Program-made: the position numbers and the translations under genes | Part shown: positions 54,301-64,000 of the stretch, one piece after another | Numbering within the stretch: position 1 is the stretch's first letter | How the letters are laid out: each line of letters starts with the position of its first letter | The notes under the pieces: generated by a model | Databases searched by the model: none | Told to the model about the DNA's origin: nothing | Seen by the model: only the letters and a program-made list of their open reading frames with translations | Assembly: GCA_013397115.1 (NCBI GenBank) | Contig: VWZW01007674.1 | Location: 1,319,934-1,383,933 of the forward strand | From: Edolisoma coerulescens | Taxonomy: Eukaryota > Chordata > Aves > Passeriformes > Campephagidae | Reading direction: 5' to 3' | DNA length: 64,000 nucleotides

Positions 54301-57300
54301 TTACAGACTGATGCTGTCACAGGCTACAGTCATTACTGAAGATTAAAGATAAAGAAGAAATCCCAAACATATAATCTGTGAGATACAAAAATTTTCTGGA
54401 TATAAAAATTTTTATACTTATTTTTACACATCTACTTATATCAAAATAAACATAAACCCAGTGAAATACAAACAACACAAAATGAAATTGCCACCTTTTA
54501 CCAGAGGGTATCAAAAATTTCACACTCTGCAGACATAAAGCTCTATTCAACAATCAAGTACCTTTGTTTGAGTCTCACAAAATGAGAAAGCCACCAGAAA
54601 AGAGACACAGAGCTAAAATCTCCCCTTGCTCTGGGTGCATATTCACAGCATCCAGACTTTTATCTTGACTCCAAACTGTTGCTGAAAGAGGCAATTTCTC
54701 TTTGCTGCTCCAACATCCCACATGTGTTTCTACTTTCTAGCAATCACACACCCACGCAATGACTCAGATCAGCTGTGATCAGGGGAAAAACCCCACACCA
54801 AAATAAATAATCAAGGTGTCACAGGACTCACAAGCCCTTCCAGAGCACTGAGCACAGCAGTCACACAACTCGCTGAGCCAAAGCAATAGAAAGGGCAGGA
54901 ACACGTGGTGGTGGGAATGGAGACCCCTCCCTTCTTCTGCAGCTTACAGCCTGAGACCAGGGAGCACAAACAAAGCAACCTGTAGCTGCCACCAGCTCTA
55001 CAGACTATGCATTTGAATTCCCTGTAAACACACGTTTATATTATGCTCCATTTAGGTACAAAATAGAGAACTTGGGAAAGAGAGCAGTTTCCTAACTAAA
55101 GCCCAGGAGGAAAAACAGACTCACAGCTGTTCTAGATATTTTGACCTTAGCTCCAGATTGCAAATACTACAAAAGCTCTCTCAGCAAAACCTGTGTTTGT
55201 CAGTACAGTTTACACATATGTGCAACAGTTTGCATTTGAATGATAAAGCAATGCATCACGCTTAGGAATGGGTGCTCTGCTCCACAGGTATGAAAACTGT
55301 ATTCTTTGTACCGAAAAAATCAACTTCAAAGTACACTTCTCTAGTAACGCATTTGACTTCTGCTGCTCAGAAGTCACTGTGGCTCTAACATTTAGATTTC
55401 CCATCCTCTCTTCTCCCCCACTTCTCGAAAAATGCATGCTGTGTTTGGGAAATGCCTCTCCTAAATTACTTTCCATGAAAACAAGTTACCTATACAAAGA
55501 TAGAGCTGTAGAAACACCACTTAATGGTGCTTGTCCCAGGAAAGACCCACATCTTCTCAGTCACAGAAAGCTTTAGGGAAATGCAGACCCAGCAACAGAA
55601 CAGTGACACAAGTACAGAATGCAGTGGCAGGGCTGTAATGGGGAGCTACAAGGGAGACCTGACAGAAACTAAGCTGCTGCAGCAGTCCAGAAGATATGGG
55701 CAGCCCGAAGGAAATCTCATACCATTTGCTGTTGCTATGACAAATCATTTTTGCAGCCAACATGTAAAGCTAATGCAGCCCCACAGGGACATAGACAGTC
55801 TGCGAGAATGAGCCAGTGGGAAAGAATCATGGGAGGATCAAGACCCCAGAGAGGGACACTTCCACAGCTTCTGAATCTCAGACACATGAGTTCAGACACA
55901 GAGCACAGAAGTGCAAGGAGGTATGCAGAGCTGGAGGAAGCAGTGGGTGGAAAGAAAGGGGGAAGTTGTTTTTTTTATACATTCTAAAATTTGCCCCACT
56001 TCTCCTCTACCCTCTCAAATAACAGTCAGGCACTTGGAGAACAAAGGAAGCTGACTTTTTAAAAGTTGCCTGTTTATTTTAGGAACATGTACATGTGATA
56101 AAGCAAAAATACTGTAGTCATTAGCAGTAGACATGTCATGCAACAAAACAGCTTCTACAAATACAGACCAGCAAAGTACTCACCAAAGTAATCAAAAGTA
56201 CCAAAGCCAATATATACAGCTCTTTATACAAGAGAATTCTTAAACAGTTTTTTAAAGAAGCTTCGAAAATAACCCTGCAATGTAATAATTGCAAGTACTT
56301 AATGCTTTTCTGCCAATTCCCACCACCCAAGTTAACTTCAGACCCAATCTCAACCTGTACAGAAACGCAGTCCCTCAAAAGCAGTGTGCCAAGAATATCA
56401 ATCCGTCCCCTCTTGCAGAGGCTCTGCTAGAAAAAAAAGTGTCCTTTTGTGGCAGGATGTACACCAGCAGTTACTGCTGCTGTCTCTTGGACTGTCACTT
56501 TCCAGGACGTGACCCATGACTATGATAGCCTACGAGTAAGGCAGACATTTACCACTTGTACCTGGGGACACTTTGTGCCATCTAATGGCACACCTATGCA
56601 ATCACCATGCCAGCAGCTTTTGTATAATCCTGAAAAAAATCTAGCCCAAGTGTTCTCTTGGTCATGAAGTCTAAAGATTTTATGGGGAAAACTTCAGTTA
56701 GTCAGATTTATCTTTTCTTTTCCATTAATAGTATGTTGTACAGTGTCTCTGACTCTTGTTTATTGGCAGCCTTGGCAGAAGTATCTTTGAGAAGCTGCCA
56801 TCTTTGCACTTCTTGAGTGACTGACCAACCTTGGCCATGGAAACAAAGAAACAAACTATGCAGGGCGTATTCTCAGCTTTGCTAGTCTTCAGAGTGCTAT
56901 CCCAGCCAAATGGGTTGAGGATACATCTGCTGAGAGACCAAGGGTGCAATGAGAGGAGCACTAAGATTCCATGCTGCTCCATCAAAAATTGTAGAGAAGA
57001 ATGCCAAAGCTTTCAGCCATTAGAGCTTCTGCGCTCTACTGACAAGTTAAGGTACCTACAACCGCAGCTTTCCCAAACACAGCATCCCTCCACAACACCA
57101 GCATCATGTATCCTTATACTTGCTGCTGTAACCTGTCAAAGTCAAGGTGCCAACAGTATGAACACCCTCACTTTGGCCACTGCAGGATTTTTTTAAATGT
57201 AAAAATAAAGTATCCACAATCAAGTAAATTTATCTAAGATAAATTTTCAGTGTTTCTCATTATTCTCATTACCCAATACCATTTGGGATATTTCTCTTTA

Positions 57301-58876
57301 AAGTCAAAACTGTTTCACTGTGTCTTGCAAATGGGAGTGCACACCCGGTCAGCAATCCTCCTACCAAATTCAGAACAGATGTTTATAAATAATTCTAAAC
57401 TCTCTACTGAAGCCAAGTACACAGAGTTCACCAAGACAGCACGCTGCTATAGAAGACATGCTGCTCAAGTAATTTTTTGAGTCTACTCCCAGCTGCATGG
57501 AGCTTTCATTGGCTCTCATAATGCCTAACACAATCTGAACACCAAAAATCACCAGTCCTAGTGATTACCATTATCCTTGTGTGGTTTCCTCCATTCTCCT
57601 TTGCAAATACTATATAGCAATAAAAATATTAATATTTCATGCAGATATAACCATGAGGCATCTTCTTTGATAAATCCAAGTCAGAAAAAATCCTGATGAT
57701 ACAGCAGTGCTTTGAATTGTTGTGGAATAATGATGTTTTCTTTTCATGCAGAGACGTGGAGGGGAGGAGAGAAAAGGAGAAGAAAAAGCCCTTTTCATCT
57801 GTCATACCACCAGCATTTAAGGAGGCATGAAATAAGGAGGATTTAAAACAAAGCTACAGTCCAGTCAGTGCAGTTTCATCCACCCTTGATTTCACAGCTA
57901 TTTACTGAGCAATGACATAATATAATTCAGACTTTTGCATCAAAGGAATTCTGTACAAATGCCATGTTTTCCATGCAAACCAGAATTTGGATACAGAAGT
58001 CAGTCTTCGTTCCACCTGGACAGAACTTCAGTCTGGGGTCATAGTTAAATAAATGGCTGTGACACTGAATGCTGCAATATGCTGTCTCACCCTTCTTGCT
58101 TTGGTGCCTCTTTCGTTTTACTATTTTTTATTATTAGAAGCAGCTACTATAGTAGACCCTTAGATTTTACAAACAGAGGAGCAAAACTCATTTTCTTTTA
58201 AATATATGCTACAGATAGGAAGGCGGCAGTAAAATTTTAGAAGTGCAGTGCTTTCTAAAGTTCACATAAAGCACTAGATTAAAGAAAAGGAAACTGTGGA
58301 AATCCTACCCAATCCTACTCACATAAATTCTCTGTGCACAGTAGTGATGTCCCACCACGTACTCCACAAAACGTAGCATCCAAAGACTGCAGTCCCCAGG
58401 GGAGATGAGATCTCTATGCATGAAGTCACATCACCTTACACTACTACAACTTCTCTCAGATAGAGTATGTGGTCTTAGAGAATGAAACCACCCAGCAAAG
58501 ACATGGCTCCAGCCAGGTTATTTAATGCCATTGTGCCTCCTTTTTCTTTGCTGCATACAAAAGTCTGATCCCTGCTCCAAAACATTCTGTGCTCATAAAG
58601 TATTCTTAGGACTAGGGAGGAAATGTGTTCTATGAAAATGCAAAATATTAAGAGAAAATAGAAGGCTTCCAAAAGCTGGTTTTGTTGTTGGCGTTTTATG
58701 ATATTGTTGTAATTGCTTTTGCATGGGCGACAAGGTAGGAGACACTGGGAAGTAAAGCATCAGTAAGTAGCACCTTGTGCTCCTGGCTTAAATGAGCACA
58801 GGCACACTTGTATTGTCACATAACATCAGCAGAGGCTTAATCACTGCTGGAATGGGCAGCGGTGGCCACTTAGTAC

Positions 58877-59012
58877 ATCACAGAATATTCCCAGTTGGAA
58901 GAGACCCACAAGGATCCTTGAGACCAATTCAAGGAATGGCCCATATGAGGATCAAACCTACAACCCTGGTGTTATCAGCACCATGCTCTGACCAGCTGAG
59001 CTCATCTCAGGG
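58877..59012 (-). mobile_element. tRNA-Ile-derived SINE with CR1-like tail (TguSINE1-type)
   Basis: About 136 nt on the minus strand. The head reads like tRNA-Ile: GAGCTCAGCTGG (A box, 58992-59004), GAGCATGGTGCTGATAACAC with an anticodon loop CTGATAA and a fully paired TGGTG/CACCA stem, GGTTTGATCC (B box, 58949-58958), then ATATGGGCCA like the acceptor end of tRNA-Ile. It continues directly into GGATCCTTGTGGGTCTCTTC, CAACTGGGAATATTCTGTGA, which is the CR1 3' end. A tRNA-Ile head on a CR1 tail is the structure I recall for TguSINE1 of passerine birds. No clear target-site duplication. It lies antisense-free, in the same orientation as STARD9. Confidence 0.85.
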
Positions 59013-62000
59013 TCATGTAGAGTTCTGCTCTTTTAACAAGCTAGAAAGTCTGCCCTTTACCAAACTTAGAAAACTTGGTTCATGCAACTTCAAGAAAAAT
59101 ACATCTGGGAAAAGCTGCTGATGCAGTACCCTTGTAAAGTCACAGATGTGGCTTATGGAAAGCACCTGCTAATGCCAAGTACAGATGCTAAGAGAAAAGA
59201 GCAACCACCTCAATGACAGCTTACATGAAACTTTAAATAATAGACTAAGTAAAAGAAAATAACTAATTTGACAGAGGGCAGAAAAGATGTCAATATAACC
59301 TTAACAGGATACACAAATGTTAAAATACATTTGTTCGGAGAGGGACTTTCTTTATAAAACCAAAATTAAAATTTCAACTTTTCTTTCAAAAATCCTAGCT
59401 CTGCTGTGAAAAAGAAGCTTGAAATCACGAGCAATGCATAAACAATGCAGTTCATACAGATTTTCAGACAGCAAAAGACTCTTGGAGGCCTGAGACAGCT
59501 CTTTCCTGCCATCAGGTACCAATCCTAAAAGCCATGTGTAACAGAGAGACACAGAGGAACAGCACTCACTCAACCACCACAGCAGATAAAAGTAGATAAA
59601 AGTCTGCCATTTCTCTCTGTGTGAGAGGGCAACAGCACCAAAGTTGCAAGGAATATATATGTGAAAATATATAAGAATGAGAACAACAACAAGCTCCAAT
59701 CTGCTGCTGCTTTAATTTTATTTTGATAAAGCATTTAACATCTGTTACGCATAAGATTCAAGTAATGTTTTCTACAAAATTTACCACAGGTTATCACTCC
59801 TGTCAGCAGTAGACCACATTGCTGTATCTTAATTCTTGTGGTTACACATGAACACGTAGAATAGCTAATAGCACAGTCTATAAAACAGCAATAAGTCTTC
59901 CTTGCAAAATAATCCTTCTGTTGTTTACTACAATGTGATTACAAAGAACAAAGGAAATAGAGCACAGCACAGACTAGTTAACAAAGTAAAAACCAATAGT
60001 GATTTACTTTGTATCATTTCTGAAATGATCTGAAAGTAATATTATTTTTCCACATAGCTTTCCTTTTGAATAGAAATAGATTTAAAATATTTACATCATG
60101 ATGCACCCATCAATTGAGCTCCTTTCTCAGCTATTCAGTGAAGCCATGCTCAGCACGCTGCTCAGGTCAGTCTCACATACCAAGAAACCATTTTCTACAA
60201 TCTCTGAGTGAGAAACTTTCCCTAAAATTCCCTCCAAGGCATGGGCTTGCTCACCTGAGTTCTTGGGACCACAAACTTAACTCCTCCTTCCCATCCTGTC
60301 CTCAAGCCTCATTGCTGCATTCCAGGAAGGCAATTAGAGGAATATGTCATACAGAGCAGCAGCAATGAGGAAAACAACTGTTGCAGCTCAGACTGTGATA
60401 ACAAACACCTGCGCAGCTGTAAGTGTGGTTCAGCTTTGCCACCTGGGACTACCCAGACATTTCTTTGATGCTTTCATTTGCTAGAGTGTGGAGGACAAAG
60501 TCAGGAACTCCTCAGGGACTGGGGAATACATAGCTGGCCAGGAGGCTTCAAGTTACAGCTCAGAAACAATGCAAAACAGAAAAAAGGCAAAGGGCAGTTT
60601 TGGATCAATTAATCTATTTAGCAACTCTTTCAGGTGACAAGTCTGTGAGGTTCATAGAGGATGGGAAAGTTCATTTGTGAGTTATTAAAGACACCAGGAA
60701 AGACTCTCTCAATTAAGAACTCTCTCCGTTTCCAGGCCAGAGAAGCAGCTGAAAAGTGGAGATGATATTTTCAGCAGCAGAATATGTCTTATGTTTTGCT
60801 CAGTTCTGCACAAGTAACTCCCAAACTTCAGGGTACTATCCCTGAAGCAAAGTACTTTAAAGTTTCAAAAAGCATCACAGAGCAACTTGGATGCCCTAGT
60901 GTGAAGTTTTTTACTAACACCATAACTTTACAATTGAACTAAACAAATTTGCTGTGAAGGATTTTACCCCGGGCTCAATCCACAATTCATGAAGGAATGC
61001 AATGTCTTCTATTCACTGGTGCATGCTAAGAAGAGAATCCTACAGAAATGCGTGAGACTCTTCATTGTGGCATAGAGCACTGTTTTTCAAAAATTCTTCT
61101 TTCCTATCTCTGACTTACGTAGAAGCTCTCAAACTACAGTGTGATAAAGGACTGAATCCTGGGTACACACAAGTGAACTGAGACCAGCTGGACAGAGACC
61201 AGAAGATGTAGTGGATCAGGGAGGGAAAGGCATGAGGCAGCTGTGCTCCATCCTGGTCCCAACACAATGCTGCCCTGGACCCGTGGATCACTCTCCTCCC
61301 AGAGAGCCTCCCATGCACAAACAGCCCTCCCTCTCTCCTCTTACATAACAGACAGCTGAGATCCTCTATAAGAGCAATCAGCAGCCACAAGCAGGTACTA
61401 GAATCGTGATGGGTTACCACAGCAAAGGGACAAACATGTTTGAACCCAGCAGCACGTAAAAACTAGCACTGGTTTCTGCTGGCCTACATAAAAAAGTACA
61501 AGGACATGTCCAACATGGCAGGTGTTTCTGTAGCATACAAACACCCAACACAGCATTAAGAGAGCTACTCAGGCACAAGGAGAGCCCTGGACACAGTACT
61601 GCAATACTTGAATACTTTTTCAGCCAGCCACACCATTTCCAACCTGGAGGGTGAGGTCTCCTATCACAGCACCACACTGCAGACTGCAGGGTTGGCATCC
61701 TCCACAGAGCAATCAAAAAAGAAAGAGGAACAACATTCCTAGTTCACATAATTACGTGCTAGCATTCAAAGTGCTTCCATCAACAACAACTAACTGACAG
61801 CCAAAAATAACATTACACTTTCCTTACAAAAGTCTCACATCCAATAGACCAAGCATTAAGAAGTCTGGAAATAAACCATAAAGGGATTTCATCAGTTCGC
61901 AGCTCCTATTTAGTACCTGATTATTACCTATGGCTATAGAAAATGTAATGCACCCATTCAGGCTTCCATATTTCATTCTAAAGGGGAAATATATTTACAC

Positions 62001-63836
62001 AGAGCCAGTACCTGTGTAATCACAAAGTAACAAATCTTTTTTAGTATGTAGAATAGTAAATGTGTAATAAAGACTTTTAAATGTTACTCCAGGGGAAATA
62101 TTTGACTGAATTTACACCCAGAACTATATTTTGGTGATAAAAAATCATTTAGTCTGTTACGGAATGACAGCATTATGAAGAATGCTGGCTACAGGCTGTT
62201 TAAACTTTAGGCAATGGAAAAACTTCTGCATTTTAACTTCTGTATGTAACCATGCTTGCTTTATATTTGTGATGGATTCTTTGGGCATAGGAGCTCTCTG
62301 TCAAAGAATGCACTGTGATGGGCTCCATACAGATGCAGAACAAAAAGACTACTCTCTGCCTTATGCTAGATAACAAAAATTTTGAGAGTGCCTGCATTAA
62401 CATTTTTTAACGTCTGAATTTCCAGTAAATTTTGAGATACAAAACCAAAGTTCATCTGCCATTGTAAATTAAATAAAGAGCAGCAATGAGGAACTCTGCA
62501 TGATAGTCTAGAAACAACCAAGTGACCCATGAGTTCTAGCCTTTGCCTGCAGCTTTCCAGTTTCTGGTACTCTTAAAAAGCCAGGTTTAGTATTTTTGGC
62601 TGGAACTGAGATTGTACAAATTACAGTACTTCGATCCAGTTGAAGTTTTTACTGCAGGAAGTCTTCCTTTTTAAAACACCTAAAAGATCTTAGAAGCTGT
62701 GGAAACGTGGGTACCCTGTTGGGGCAATTGCAGATTGTGTGTACAGAGACAGTGAGAGCTTTGTGTCATGACAGTATGGAAACAGTATAAGAAGTTGGAA
62801 AAGAGCAGACCTTTAAGATCACTGAGAGTTTTAGTCCTTTCAGTGTCTATCAAGGTTACTCGAAGCCTTCATATATTTGGTATTTGCCTCTAAGCCATTA
62901 CATTTGGACAATTTTGTTCAAGGCTAGAAAGCAAGTTCTCATGTCAGAGACTTCACAGAGAATATACAACCACATCCTCTTCCCATTTATAAGATATAAA
63001 AATCCATCTTGAAATGCTTTTGCTGACCTCAGCTGTGGCAGCACAGTAGAAGGAACAACTGGCCTATTGCCTCCGGGGTCAAACACCATGAGGCTGGTCT
63101 CTGCCTCCCTCCCCATCCCATCTGCTACACCGTCATGAGTCGAGCAGATGGAATTACGTAACAGTTTCTCCCTGCATTATCCCCTGAGTTTCCACCCTCA
63201 CCTTCATACAAACATTTCTGTTTCAGCCTCAGATTAATTTCTCCCACGTGCAGGAAGCTGCCCACCTCTCTGATCCTACCCTCCTCTCCAAACTACATTT
63301 CTCACCAAACAGCTGGCCCACACTGACTACATCAAGGGTTTTCCTGTTGATCACACCTTATCTGACAGTTACAGGTGCTGTTTAATGCTATAATGATATA
63401 TTCACTATTACGCACTATTTAAAGCCACCCATACAGGAAAAATATTAAGACACATGTGGTGCAACATTCCTCACCAAGCAGGATCTAGTGAGAGGGAAGA
63501 TAATGATAAAAATCAAATAATATATCCACCACTAAAGCAACACCGAGCAATAAAAGGTTAAGCTTACTTCAGTGCTGTAACTCGTCTTAAAATATGCCAG
63601 TGTCTATTAAAATCTGTTCCATTCACAGCTGTACAACAAACCAGAACTATATAACCCAAGCATGATTTTAAAATTATGGACAGAATATTTTAAAAATCAG
63701 TTAGCTTTGACTTAAAGGAAAAATGTTTTGAAAACCTGTGAATTAGTTTGCACATTTCCCTTTTCTATTAATACTAGCAGGCTTGTCTTGGGTGGGATTG
63801 TAAATTTTATTCAAAACTCCCTGGTATCTTTTTTTG

Positions 63837-63886
63837 AAAAAAAAAAAAACAACAAAAAACTCAACAAAAACAAATGACAAAAAACC
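63837..63886. repeat. A-rich simple stretch (AAAAAC-type)
   Basis: A-run of 13 followed by irregular CAACAAAAA-type units. Intronic low complexity near the right edge. Confidence 0.75.
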
Positions 63887-64000
63887 CCACCCTACAGACA
63901 AATAAGAACAAAAGAGTCCAAAATATGCTAGTGTACTGCTGGCTAAATGACTAGGCTAGTTTTCTGGCTGGGCAACTCTTCAAGAATCGTTTTCTCTACT

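Larger units (their letters stand above)
51374..64000 (-). other. STARD9 intron 1 (partial, at least 12.6 kb)
   Basis: Sequence upstream of exon 2 to the right edge. I searched the minus strand for the start of a kinesin-3 motor (a short exon coding VAVRVRP) and for a CpG-rich promoter and found neither, so I read this as intron 1. It contains the tRNA-Ile/CR1 SINE at 58877-59012 and an A-rich stretch at the right end. The 61.1-61.7 kb part is somewhat richer in GC but unidentified. It could instead include an untranslated exon that I cannot recognise. Confidence 0.6.

Noticed and set aside
58946..59012. Functional tRNA-Ile gene
   Set aside because: The acceptor and T stems are broken by substitutions, and the sequence continues directly into a CR1-like tail, so it is a SINE head.
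1..64000. CRISPR array, phage, plasmid or bacterial operon
   Set aside because: No regular direct repeats with spacers, and the spliced gene with CR1 repeats shows a bird genome.

Overview
The window is vertebrate nuclear DNA, almost certainly from a bird and probably from a passerine. Coding sequence is sparse and split into short exons with GT-AG borders inside long AT-rich introns. The recognisable interspersed repeats are CR1 LINE copies ending in the ATTCTATGAT-type tail usual in birds. One short element joins a tRNA-Ile-like head to a CR1-like tail, the structure I recall for the passerine TguSINE1 family. No bacterial-style operon, CRISPR array, phage, rRNA gene or functional tRNA gene was seen.

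The only gene I can support is an internal part of STARD9 (kinesin-3 family, also called KIF16A), read on the minus strand. Eighteen consecutive coding exons lie between 51373 and 955. Joined in order they keep one open frame of 575 complete codons (1726 nt including one base that finishes a split codon), with canonical splice sites and matching phases at every junction. They encode nearly all of the kinesin motor domain (P-loop, switch I, switch II), the short neck helix, a linker and the FHA domain. The first coding exon (start of the motor) was not found and probably lies to the right of the window. The exons after the FHA domain, including the long middle region and the C-terminal START domain, lie to the left. 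Exon numbers 2-19 used here assume exactly one missing upstream coding exon.

Layout from right to left (transcription direction): 51374-64000 is the 3' part of a long first intron and carries the tRNA-Ile/CR1 SINE at 58.9-59.0 kb. Exons 2 and 3 sit at 51.3 and 50.0 kb. A 26-kb intron (23954-49914) holds a degenerate CR1 with reverse-transcriptase remains and a second CR1 end tail-to-tail with it. Exons 4-7, including a 33-nt microexon, lie at 23.9-21.1 kb. A 5.9-kb intron holds a CR1 3' end at 20.1-20.6 kb. Exons 8-19 lie between 15.3 and 0.95 kb.

STARD9 is known as a mitotic, centrosome-associated kinesin that helps keep the pericentriolar material together. Here the motor core looks functional. 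Its loop 12, where kinesin-3 motors often carry a lysine-rich K-loop, is instead a serine-rich segment without lysine. Everything outside the exons is described as intron with old repeats, simple repeats, or nothing recognisable.
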